The translations under genes and the position numbers were made by a program. The notes below the pieces were generated by a model. That model was given only the letters and a program-made list of their open reading frames with translations, was not told where the DNA came from and searched no databases. This document shows positions 6,923 through 14,087 of a stretch of 34,484 bases of DNA, piece after piece; the stretch's first letter is position 1, and every line of letters starts with the position of its first letter. The DNA comes from Alphaproteobacteria bacterium (GTDB lineage Bacteria > Pseudomonadota > Alphaproteobacteria > UBA9655), in contig JAGVLE010000021.1 of NCBI GenBank assembly GCA_020049895.1, forward strand, positions 1 to 34,484, in the 5' to 3' direction.

Positions 6923-9399
6923 TATGCTCTCCCTTGCTGTATTTTAGGGTTGATGGAATAAATAGTTTTTATTTTCCCCTCTTTATGGACCTGGCTTTGT
7001 CTCAGCCATCCCTTCTGTTCCAAATTATGACAAGCCGCCACAACCTCATCTTTATCCTTTAAAAGAGTCCATTGTTTGCGGTAAATATCTCGTAAATCAA
7101 AAGGATTCCCGACTTCTTTTCCCTGAATCTTTCGTGCAAGAGTCCTTGCGGCTTGCCAAGAAGGGTTGATCCCTAAGGCATAAATTCTCTGTGCATGAGC
7201 TTCCAAATAATCACACCAGCCTGCTGCTCTTTCAGCACATTCTGCAGGAACAGGTCCTGGAGCTTGGCCATTGGCAAGATTGATAAGGTGGAATATCAAT
7301 GCTAGGGATGGCATCAGCTTTCTGTACTTGGACAAATGCTCAGCAAGAATCGGCTCCCCTGGATAATTCTTGAGCTTTGTTTCCAGATCCGTAAACCATT
7401 CATAAAAAATCGCCTGAGCCTGGTCATCAAACTGAAAATAAGGAACCTGGGTGGTAGGATCAAGAAGAGCTCCATAGAGGGTAAAGTCCATAGACGCAAG
7501 CTTGTGCATTAACGCTGAGGCATGATTCCGTGCTTTTTCATTGGGGTGTTTGTCAACAAGTCTCCAGTCTCTCGGAAGATCTGGATAAACCAATAATTGG
7601 AACCGCTGGAGAAGCCCGTCATTATCGCTCCCTTGTAAGGCTTTTTCAAAATAAGTCGTCAATTTTAGAGGCTGGGTACTTCCTAAGAGAGACAAGCAAA
7701 TGTTTTCTGCATAAAGAGTCCCACGTCCAATACGGTCGACGGTATTGGAGCCATCTCCGTTCCACGCTTCTAAGTAAAAGGCTCTGTCACTTTCATGACC
7801 AGATTTATTCCATTGAGTCAGAAGCCCCAGGAGTTCATCTCGAAAGAGAAGCAATCCTCTTGGATTTCTGGAGAGAAGTTCATGCATTTTCTCAATAGTT
7901 GTGTCATTGACCAAATAACGTTTACAGGACGGCTCTTCAGGGTCTTTGAAGGTCCGAAGTCTTTCTTTAGATTCCCCTAAAGCAAAAGCATCAGAACAAG
8001 CTGCCGCGCGCGTCATCTCTTTCCGGATGGCTTCTTGGAGGGCCTTGCTGGCTTCTAAATCAATAAGATAATCTTGATAAGCGGATTTATACTCTTCATA
8101 AGCCTTCTTTTCTAAAGCCTCAATGGGACGCATGATTTCCTTAAGGGCCGGGCTCTTAAGCGTACTGGGGGCTCCCACAATCCCTCCCCACAGGTTAGGA
8201 ATTATTGCCCACGAATCCTTGGCCTTGGGCCGAATTCTGCATCCGGTGCCGATAAGAGACGATGTGACCACAAGGGCTCCGATAGCGACATAATCCAACG
8301 GGCATTGCATGCGTTCAGCAATATCACAGAGCCACTCTTGATAAGGCTCTGGAATGAGAGCTGGGGGGAAGACCGGAACAGGGGAAAGGTCTTGTTTAAG
8401 GGCATGAAGGGGAAAAGGGGAGGGCCATTTGAGGGAGGATTCCAATTGTTCCAGCTGCCGTTTAACCTCCTCCAACCCCTCTAACACATGCAGATCATTA
8501 AAATCCGTGGGATAAGTTGCCGTATTTTTGAAGGTTGGAAAGACAACAGAACAGCCATACTTTTGAGCGACGTCTTCAGCGGTTTTTCTTCCTACATTAT
8601 TGTCTTTCCATTGGTCCTCATCACCAGCAAGGATAAGGGACGTTTGGGAATACGCTTTGGTGAGAGCCTCAACAACAGGATCAAGGTTTCCGGCATCAAA
8701 GGCGATAGCAACAGGATTGCTCGTTGCCCTATAGACACTGGCGCCTGTAGCGTAGCCTTCAGCCACGTATAGATGTCCTCTGGCAGCAGGAGTTCCCATA
8801 AGATGAAAACAACCAGCCTTGCGGCCTCCTGCAAGAAAGCATTTGGTACCATCTGGATGAATCGTTTGAAGGCTCCAAAATTTTCCGGCGGTATCACGCA
8901 GGGGAACGATCAGATTTTGTCCCTCGAACCGTACACCCAAAGCATCAACTTTCTTTCTCTCTAAATAGGGAGAGTGTCCTGTTGCGGATAGAGCCTCCCA
9001 ACGTTCTAAAGCTGTGATAGAGAATTCTTCTTGCTTTCGGAGCGTTTCTTCTGCAAACCGCCTTTTGGCCTTTTGAATGTGAACCTGGATCTCTTCAGTA
9101 TTGAGAGGTGCAATTCCATTTCCCTTCAAGCTCCATAGCTCACGGATTCCCTGGCTCCACTCCCCAAACACGCCGGCAAGACCAAAGAAGACATACCAGC
9201 CGTCTCGCTCTTTCTTGCCACTTGGGGCAAACCGATGAATCTCACCATCAGCAATAATGGGTCCCTTAAAATCAACCCCTGCAGACTTCATAGCTTGGAG
9301 GAACTGCTGTTCATAACCCGGGGTTCGGGACGGTCTCCTCATAAAGGAGACCATTCCCTCTGGCTCAGAAACACTATTCATCTCAGGTGGCAACGTCAT
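6922..9399 (-). CDS. TOPRIM/DUF3987 primase-helicase-like replication protein, 825 aa
   Basis: This is a mobile-element replication protein. The N-terminal part (about 30-200) resembles the primase-associated region of phage and plasmid primases. A TOPRIM domain follows, with VAEGYATG (Glu214) and AGDEDQW (Asp260, Asp262), the acidic residues that bind metal in primases and topoisomerases. The C-terminal half is a DUF3987-type domain with a Walker-A-like loop GAPSTLKS (409-416) and a Walker-B-like LLLFRDELLGLL further on, so a helicase or ATPase role is likely. Stop and start overlap both neighbours (ATGA with the upstream HTH gene, TAATG with the downstream gene), making a tight four-gene operon. 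It probably primes or starts replication of the excised element. Exact activity is inference. Confidence 0.88.
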   Translation of the reverse strand: MTLPPEMNSVSEPEGMVSFMRRPSRTPGYEQQFLQAMKSAGVDFKGPIIADGEIHRFAPSGKKERDGWYVFFGLAGVFGEWSQGIRELWSLKGNGIAPLNTEEIQVHIQKAKRRFAEETLRKQEEFSITALERWEALSATGHSPYLERKKVDALGVRFEGQNLIVPLRDTAGKFWSLQTIHPDGTKCFLAGGRKAGCFHLMGTPAARGHLYVAEGYATGASVYRATSNPVAIAFDAGNLDPVVEALTKAYSQTSLILAGDEDQWKDNNVGRKTAEDVAQKYGCSVVFPTFKNTATYPTDFNDLHVLEGLEEVKRQLEQLESSLKWPSPFPLHALKQDLSPVPVFPPALIPEPYQEWLCDIAERMQCPLDYVAIGALVVTSSLIGTGCRIRPKAKDSWAIIPNLWGGIVGAPSTLKSPALKEIMRPIEALEKKAYEEYKSAYQDYLIDLEASKALQEAIRKEMTRAAACSDAFALGESKERLRTFKDPEEPSCKRYLVNDTTIEKMHELLSRNPRGLLLFRDELLGLLTQWNKSGHESDRAFYLEAWNGDGSNTVDRIGRGTLYAENICLSLLGSTQPLKLTTYFEKALQGSDNDGLLQRFQLLVYPDLPRDWRLVDKHPNEKARNHASALMHKLASMDFTLYGALLDPTTQVPYFQFDDQAQAIFYEWFTDLETKLKNYPGEPILAEHLSKYRKLMPSLALIFHLINLANGQAPGPVPAECAERAAGWCDYLEAHAQRIYALGINPSWQAARTLARKIQGKEVGNPFDLRDIYRKQWTLLKDKDEVVAACHNLEQKGWLRQSQVHKEGKIKTIYSINPKIQQGRA

Positions 9400-9629
9400 C
9401 GGAAACTCGATCCGTTGTCATTCACTGCGTCTGTTGTCTTATTCACTGTGCGTCGCTCAATGAACTGCAGAAGATCCGAGTAGCGATACTTCGCAAGCCG
9501 TCCCACTTTCACACATGGCACCGAGTACCGATTGTTGCACTTCCAAGTCGCAAGAGTAATCTCCTTCACACCGAGAAATGCGGCGGCTTCTTTACGGGTT
9601 AAAAGACGGTTAGAATTTACATGGTCCAT
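9396..9629 (-). CDS. AlpA/excisionase-type helix-turn-helix protein, 77 aa
   Basis: A MerR-like winged helix protein: LLTRKEAAAFLGVKEITLATWKC is a typical DNA-binding helix-turn-helix, and KVGRLAKYRYSDLLQFIERR is the wing and following helix seen in AlpA, Xis and phage transcription-activator families. It has AAAGGA about 9 nt upstream of ATG and overlaps the primase gene by ATGA, so it is the first gene of the operon and probably controls it. In integrative elements such proteins act as directionality factors for excision and as promoter regulators. No integrase gene is seen nearby. The inverted repeats at 9657-9706 would be natural binding sites. Confidence 0.85.
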   Translation of the reverse strand: MDHVNSNRLLTRKEAAAFLGVKEITLATWKCNNRYSVPCVKVGRLAKYRYSDLLQFIERRTVNKTTDAVNDNGSSFR

Positions 9630-9656
9630 AGTTTTATCCTTTCGAGTTTAATTTTG

Positions 9657-9706
9657 CCGATATCTAGTCAAGATCTTAAAAACGATCTATTTAAATAAAA
9701 TATCGG
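9657..9706. promoter_or_regulatory. Nested inverted repeats in the operon promoter region
   Basis: CCGATAT (9657-9663) and ATATCGG (9700-9706) form an outer inverted repeat; AGATC (9671-9675) and GATCT (9684-9688) form an inner one. They lie 28-78 bp upstream of the HTH gene that opens the primase operon, in an AT-rich stretch where the promoter is expected. Autoregulation by the HTH protein is a reasonable inference. Confidence 0.4.
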
Positions 9707-9898
9707 AAGAAATACTGTGATAAAAGTTAGATTTTTAAAATTCTACAGTCATAGAGTTAGCGAGAACCAGAGAGATTGTTTAAGTTGTTTTGTGTTGGTT
9801 AAAGTTGTAGCTGCGGCAAAAACTGTGCAGCAGTGATATAGTGTGGGAGTTAAAATGGGGAAAAACTATCCGGTTTCTTGGATAGTAGATGAGGACAC

Positions 9899-10732
9899 TC
9901 AGCCTACTTGGGCTGCTTCCTCTAAAGGATTTGATAATGCCTCGATGCTCTCATCATTAATCCAAGACGGAAGAGGAAGAAGAAGGTCTTCGGAAAACAG
10001 AAATTTTTCTTTTGCATTATTTGTGCGGAGAGATAAGAAATCTTCTCTTAAGGCATAGGAAATTTGCAAAAACCTTTCTATGTGCTCAGGTTTTTGTAAA
10101 AAAAAGAAATCTTCTGTCCAAGTTTCGTGTCCTAGTTCTTCCTTCAAAATTCTGTAAGCAATAATAAAGTGGCAGACTGATTTATAGGTATGGAAGCGAC
10201 CTATATAGGCCTTTTCTCCACATATTTGCTCAGTTTTTAATGATTCTTCCCTTTTCTTTTTGAGGGGGAGGGGACCTAAAAGTTCTTCAATCGCTCTTCG
10301 AAGGCTGGTTTGAAGGCCAAAGATAGGAGATGAGTTAGCGTGCCCTAGTTTAAGAAGCGTCCAGACAAGCTGATCGACGCTCTTAAAGTGCTGAGCTTTG
10401 TGTTTTTTCATAAATCCTTCATGGATAAGCCAAAGAGGATAGGCGTCTCCATGACATTTCCTAAAAACACTGTCCTCTGGAATTTTCAAAAAAAGCCTGA
10501 GGGCATAGAGATCAAGGTGCTCCCGAGTTTCTTCAATAGAATTATAAAGATCTGTATTCAAAGAGAGGATCACTTGCTCCCGCTTTTCTTGGCAGTGGCA
10601 GAGAGATGTGCAAGCACAAGTGGGTGGATAGAGAAGAAAAGCTTTAATGCGGTTGAATGTTTCTTGGAGGAGAATAGGGTGATGGTTGGCTAAAAATTCA
10701 GAAGAAAAACCTGTGGGGTTATTCCAAACCAT
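9899..10732 (-). CDS. Protein of unknown function next to tRNA-Asn, 277 aa
   Basis: No family is recognised. The product is soluble and largely helical, without signal peptide or membrane segment. A Cys/His cluster at residues 39-47 (CACTSLCHC) could bind zinc. There is a basic stretch (PLKKKREESLK) near residue 154-164. The likely start ATG (10730-10732) has AAGGGA about 8 nt upstream. It is the last gene of the putative mobile element before the tRNA and is transcribed toward the primase operon, with a 269-bp gap that holds the operon promoter. By position one would expect an integrase here, but the catalytic Arg-His-Arg-Tyr pattern of tyrosine recombinases is not visible. Confidence 0.7.
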   Translation of the reverse strand: MVWNNPTGFSSEFLANHHPILLQETFNRIKAFLLYPPTCACTSLCHCQEKREQVILSLNTDLYNSIEETREHLDLYALRLFLKIPEDSVFRKCHGDAYPLWLIHEGFMKKHKAQHFKSVDQLVWTLLKLGHANSSPIFGLQTSLRRAIEELLGPLPLKKKREESLKTEQICGEKAYIGRFHTYKSVCHFIIAYRILKEELGHETWTEDFFFLQKPEHIERFLQISYALREDFLSLRTNNAKEKFLFSEDLLLPLPSWINDESIEALSNPLEEAAQVG

Positions 10733-10795
10733 AAATCTTTATCCCTTGTAAGAGGAATTGAGGTGGCTTTAAAAGTACACTTATTTTTGTCTCTC

Positions 10796-10817
10796 TGCGG
10801 CACCAGTGCGGCACCAG
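10796..10817. repeat. Perfect tandem 11-bp direct repeat beside tRNA-Asn
   Basis: TGCGGCACCAG occurs twice in tandem (10796-10806 and 10807-10817), 45 bp downstream of the 3' end of tRNA-Asn. Short GC-rich direct repeats beside a tRNA 3' end are typical of arm-type binding sites for integrases or excisionases. The role here is inference. Confidence 0.6.
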
Positions 10818-10861
10818 GATTTTAGAGGGATTTTAATTTTTCTTGGAATCCTTTGTTTTGT

Positions 10862-10937
10862 TGGCTCCCCGGGACGGATTCGAACCGCCGACCCAGTGGT
10901 TAACAGCCACTTGCTCTACCGACTGAGCTACCGGGGA
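10862..10937 (-). tRNA. tRNA-Asn (anticodon GTT)
   Basis: The minus strand folds as a full cloverleaf of 76 nt: acceptor stem TCCCCGG/CCGGGGA, D-arm GCTCAGTCGGTAGAGC, anticodon stem AGTGG/CCACT with loop CTGTTAA (anticodon GTT), T-arm with GTTCGAATC and an encoded CCA end at 10862-10864. It is intact. Its 3' end faces the mobilizable element to the left, which fits tRNA 3' ends as integration sites, though no second copy of the 3' end was seen in the window. Confidence 0.97.
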
Positions 10938-11044
10938 ATAAAAAAACTTATACCAAACTCTTTTTAAGAGAGCTAGTCCTTTTTCAGAGAGATGAAAAAG
11001 ATTCTCCTTGCCGTGCCCCCCCCTTTGTTTGCTATACAAAAGGG

Positions 11045-11141
11045 GAGGGGTCAGCGTATGGGCGTATGACTTGTAAACCCGGTCAGGTTCGGAAGAAAGC
11101 AGCCGTCGCAAGACTCATGCGGGTCATAAGGTTGGCTCCTC
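11045..11141 (+). ncRNA. ffs: Signal recognition particle RNA, small bacterial (4.5S) type
   Basis: The hallmark SRP loop GGTCAGGTTCGGAAGAAAGC is present (11081-11100). The ends GAGGGGTCAGC (11045-11055) and GTTGGCTCCTC (11131-11141) pair over 11 positions with G-U pairs, as expected for the single long hairpin of 4.5S RNA. It binds Ffh and targets membrane proteins to the membrane. It is a one-hairpin form of about 97 nt. The gene lies directly upstream of dnaX, an arrangement seen in other alphaproteobacteria. Confidence 0.93.
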
Positions 11142-11199
11142 ACGCACTCTCATTTCTTTCTTGGCAGCAAGCCTTTGGACATGATAAGCCTACAGGACA

Positions 11200-12396
11200 A
11201 TGGAACAATACGCGCCTCTTGCCTTAACACCCCAAAGCTCTTCTTCCCCCTCAGAAGGCTATCTTGTGCTTGCGCGCAAATACCGTCCTGTTACCTTAAG
11301 CCAAGTCATCGGCCAAGACTTTTTGATAGAAACGCTGAAACGAGGGATTGAGGGAGGGCGCTTGGGGCATGCCTTTATTTTGACAGGCATTCGGGGAACT
11401 GGAAAAACAACGATAGCGCGCCTTATTGCGCGCTCTTTAAATTGTGAGAAAGGGCCCACACCTGATCCTTGTGGGGTATGTTCCTCGTGTACAAGCATTA
11501 CCCAGGATCGTTCTCTGGATGTGATCGAGATTGATGCGGCCAGCCGGACAAGTGTAGATGATATTCGAGAGATTATTGACGCATCACGCTATAAAGCCGC
11601 ATCCTCTCGCTATAAGATTTACATTGTTGATGAAGTTCACATGCTTTCTAAGAGTGCTTTTAACGCTCTTTTGAAAACCCTGGAAGAACCCCCCCCCCAT
11701 TTAAAATTTGTTTTTGCTACAACGGAAATTCATAAGGTTCCGACAACCATTTTGTCCCGGTGTGTTCGTTTTGATCTTAAACGAATTGAAGTCGAAACCT
11801 TAGCCTCCTATTTCAAGACCCTGTGTGCTCAAGAAAATGTGACGTTTGAAGAAGATGCCATCGCCCTGATTGCACGAGCCGCAGAAGGCTCTGCGCGAGA
11901 TGGGCTTTCCCTTCTTGACCAAGCGATGACCTATGGGGGAGACCATATTACAGCCGCTCAGGTCCGCCAGATGCTTGGGTTTTCCAATAGAGATGGCTTG
12001 CTTTCTTTGTTCCATGCCCTTTTAGAAGGAGACTGCCTTAGCGCCCTTGAAAAAATGCGGGAGTTATATCGAGAAGGTGCTGATCCTCAGCGTCTCCTTG
12101 AGGAACTCTTAGAGTTAACCCATCGTCTGCATTGTTTAAAAGTGAGCCCTGATCTTGTAAAAGACGCAGCTCTAACGGCAGAAGAGCAAGAGAAAAGCAA
12201 GGAACTTGCTGATACATTATCGATACCTACTCTAACACGCGTGTGGCAGATCTTATTGAAGGGGTTTGAGGAATTGAAGCGTTCACCTTCTCCTCAAAGG
12301 GCTTTGGAAATTCTTGCAATTCGATTAACTCACGTCGCTCCGGTTCCTTCGTTACACGATCTTTTCGAAAATGGAGATGAAAAAAAAAAGTCCTGA
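11200..12396 (+). CDS. dnaX: DNA polymerase III clamp-loader subunit DnaX (gamma-like frame), 398 aa
   Basis: DnaX is the ATPase core of the clamp loader that places the sliding clamp on DNA. The N-terminal AAA+ domain shows Walker A GIRGTGKT (63-70), zinc-binding cysteines (Cys82, 91, 94, 97), Walker B IYIVDEVHML, and sensor 1 FVFATTE with an SRC arginine finger (ILSRC). Domain III and its helices follow. The in-frame product stops at TGA (12394-12396) just after a run of ten A, but the -1 frame continues to 12584 with a typical alphaproteobacterial DnaX tail. So this frame gives a gamma-like short form and slippage would give the full form. The ribosome-binding site is AGGA close to ATG. 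ybaB and recR follow, a classic order. Confidence 0.95.
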   Translation: MEQYAPLALTPQSSSSPSEGYLVLARKYRPVTLSQVIGQDFLIETLKRGIEGGRLGHAFILTGIRGTGKTTIARLIARSLNCEKGPTPDPCGVCSSCTSITQDRSLDVIEIDAASRTSVDDIREIIDASRYKAASSRYKIYIVDEVHMLSKSAFNALLKTLEEPPPHLKFVFATTEIHKVPTTILSRCVRFDLKRIEVETLASYFKTLCAQENVTFEEDAIALIARAAEGSARDGLSLLDQAMTYGGDHITAAQVRQMLGFSNRDGLLSLFHALLEGDCLSALEKMRELYREGADPQRLLEELLELTHRLHCLKVSPDLVKDAALTAEEQEKSKELADTLSIPTLTRVWQILLKGFEELKRSPSPQRALEILAIRLTHVAPVPSLHDLFENGDEKKKS

Positions 12397-12584
12397 TATC
12401 ACCTCAAATTCCTAAAGAAAACGCTTCAACGATTGCAATTTCTGATGAATTGAGGCACCCTAGACGGATAGAAAGACCACAAACCCCTGAAGAACGGCGG
12501 GCCTCACTTTTGCGGACCCCCTTGGTAAAGGCGTTTATAACGACATTTCCAGAGGCCACCCTTCTTCACATTGAAGATAGATAA
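12373..12584 (+). other. dnaX: dnaX slippage site and -1 frame extension encoding the tau-like C-terminus
   Basis: GAA AAA AAA AAG TCC TGA contains ten A (12380-12389) and the heptamer A AAA AAG (12384-12390), the slip motif of E. coli dnaX. GGAG (12373-12376) lies 7 nt upstream as a possible stimulating Shine-Dalgarno. Downstream, CCTCAAATTC (12402-12411) can pair with GAATTGAGG (12447-12455) with one bulge. In the -1 frame the reading continues for 64 codons to TAA at 12582-12584 and ends HPRR...TPLVKAFITTFPEATLLHIE, like the conserved DnaX C-terminal segment of alphaproteobacteria. Either ribosomal -1 shifting or RNA polymerase slippage on the A run would make a product of about 461 residues. 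A homopolymer sequencing error is the alternative. Confidence 0.8.
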
Positions 12585-12594
12585 GGAGACATAT

Positions 12595-12921
12595 ATGTTT
12601 GGAAACATGGGCGATATGATGAAGAAATTTCAAAAACTTCAAGCTCAAATGGCTGAATCTCAAAAGCAGCTCGAATCCCGGGAGGTTGAAGGATCTTCGG
12701 GCGGAGGGATGATAAAAGTGACAGCAAACGGTCAAGGAGCCGTTCAGCGCATTAAAATTGATCCAAGTTTGTTGGACCCCAAGGAAATTGAGGTCTTAGA
12801 AGATCTTTTGGTCGCGGCTTTATCAGACGCACGTGTGAAAGTAGAAGAAACAACAGCCCAAGAAATGAGCAAGGTAACCGGCGGGTTGAATCTTCCTGCA
12901 GGCATGAAACTTCCCTTTTAA
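12595..12921 (+). CDS. ybaB: YbaB/EbfC nucleoid-associated protein, 108 aa
   Basis: A small DNA-binding, nucleoid-associated protein family member, almost always found between dnaX and recR. The sequence begins MFGNMGDMMKKFQKLQAQM and has the family's helical hairpin, then VTANGQGAVQRIKIDPSLL and a C-terminal helix. I start at ATG 12595 rather than the in-frame ATG at 12571 because TAAGGAG lies 7 nt upstream and overlaps the stop of the frameshifted dnaX product, pointing to coupled translation. Length fits the family. Confidence 0.95.
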   Translation: MFGNMGDMMKKFQKLQAQMAESQKQLESREVEGSSGGGMIKVTANGQGAVQRIKIDPSLLDPKEIEVLEDLLVAALSDARVKVEETTAQEMSKVTGGLNLPAGMKLPF

Positions 12922-12938
12922 GGGGGCCTTGCAAGACT

Positions 12939-13535
12939 ATGATTAGTAGTGAGCTCAAAACTTTAATTAACCTTCTCTCAAAGCTTCCAGGCCTTGGCCC
13001 GCGCTCAGGTAAGCGAATTGCATTGCATTTGCTTCATCAGCGGGCAACAACCTTGCCAGCTCTTACTTCTTCTCTGCAAGAGGTGAATCTAAAGGTTAAG
13101 GAGTGTTCAGTCTGTGGGAATCTAGATTCCTTGGAGCCGTGTACGCTTTGCCAGGATGCGCGGCGCGATTCTTCAATCTTGTGTGTGGTGGAAAGTGTTG
13201 CGGATTTATGGGCTTTAGAGCGGACATCTTCCTATAAGGGACAATATCACGTGCTGGGAGGCGTTTTATCAGCTATGGATGGGATTGGTCCTGAAAACCT
13301 AAGAATTGCAGACCTTTTTAAACGCTGTCGTAGTGGAGGCGTGACAGAGGTTATTCTGGCGTTGAATGCGACCGTTGAAGGGCAGACGACAAGCCACTAC
13401 CTAACAGATCGATTGCGAGAGATGAATATATCGGATATCTCAAGCCTCGCCCGGGGGGTGCCTATTGGGGGAGAACTTGATTATTTAGATGAGGGAACTC
13501 TTTCCACAGCTCTTCTCTCACGCCGGAGGATGTAA
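12939..13535 (+). CDS. recR: Recombination protein RecR, 198 aa
   Basis: RecR works with RecF and RecO to load RecA at gaps. N-terminal helix-hairpin-helix (LPGLGPRSGKRIALHLL, about 16-32), a C4 zinc finger with Cys56, Cys59, Cys68, Cys71, and a TOPRIM domain starting at ILCVVESVADLWALE (about 80-94), followed by the C-terminal Walker-B-like part. The length is normal for the family. It starts 17 bp after ybaB and its stop overlaps the start of erpA (TAATG), so dnaX-ybaB-recR-erpA is an operon. Confidence 0.97.
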   Translation: MISSELKTLINLLSKLPGLGPRSGKRIALHLLHQRATTLPALTSSLQEVNLKVKECSVCGNLDSLEPCTLCQDARRDSSILCVVESVADLWALERTSSYKGQYHVLGGVLSAMDGIGPENLRIADLFKRCRSGGVTEVILALNATVEGQTTSHYLTDRLREMNISDISSLARGVPIGGELDYLDEGTLSTALLSRRRM

Positions 13536-13864
13536 TGTCATTAACGCTTACAGAACAAGCCGCCAACAAGATTTTAAGACTGATAGAAGCTGAATCTGAT
13601 CCCACAGACCTTGGCTTTCGTGTCATGGTAGATGCAGGCGGATGCTCTGGGTTCCAATATATTTTTTCTTTAGATAAAGAGCGCAGAGAGGACGATCATT
13701 CCTTTGCAGCCCATGGAGTAACCGTGGTGGTGGATGAAGCATCGCTTCCCTTCCTAAAAGACTCCCAGCTCGATTATGTTGAGGACATGATGGGAGCTTC
13801 CTTCCAAATCAAAAATCCCAACGCTACGTCTTCCTGTGGCTGTGGAAGTTCCTTTTCTGTTTAA
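13535..13864 (+). CDS. erpA: A-type iron-sulfur carrier protein (ErpA/IscA), 109 aa
   Basis: A-type carriers receive Fe-S clusters and pass them to target enzymes. The three ligand cysteines are present: Cys37 in GGCSGF and Cys101/Cys103 in SCGCGSS near the C-terminus. The protein has the usual size and HesB fold pattern. ErpA is favoured over IscA because the gene stands apart from any isc or suf cluster, but the sequence alone does not settle it. Translation is coupled to recR by the TAATG overlap. Confidence 0.92.
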   Translation: MSLTLTEQAANKILRLIEAESDPTDLGFRVMVDAGGCSGFQYIFSLDKERREDDHSFAAHGVTVVVDEASLPFLKDSQLDYVEDMMGASFQIKNPNATSSCGCGSSFSV

Positions 13865-13991
13865 AAGCTAGATAAACTTTCTTTCATTATTATGATTTTT
13901 TTACGTTTTATTAACATGTCTGCTTTTATAAGGATGGGGAGAGCACCTCATTTCGATCCTTGGAATGGCCAATTACACTTTCTAAAAGTCA

Positions 13992-14029
13992 TTGACAGAG
14001 TCTTTTTCATATATAAAGATATGATATCT
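13992..14029 (+). promoter_or_regulatory. Candidate promoter with overlapping palindrome before the 222-aa protein gene
   Basis: TTGACA (13992-13997) is a perfect -35 hexamer. A weak -10 (AAAGAT, 14015-14020) follows at 17 bp. The palindrome AGATAT-G-ATATCT (14017-14029) covers the -10 region, as an operator for a repressor would. It lies about 60 bp upstream of the gene at 14088. Confidence 0.4.
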
Positions 14030-14087
14030 AATTTTAGAATAGGTGTTGTGATTATTTGAGAGGTATTGAGCAAATAGTAGGCAATTT

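Noticed and set aside
9843-10058. Plus-strand frame of 71 codons
   Set aside because: Antisense to the 3' end of the 277-aa protein gene, composition not protein-like.
12102-12396. Idea that dnaX is a dead pseudogene
   Set aside because: All ATPase motifs are intact, and the slip motif with a preserved -1 frame tail better fits regulated frameshifting; sequencing error remains possible.
13921-13980. GC-richer non-coding segment after erpA that might be an RNA gene
   Set aside because: No tRNA, rRNA or known RNA motif could be matched and no convincing stem was found.
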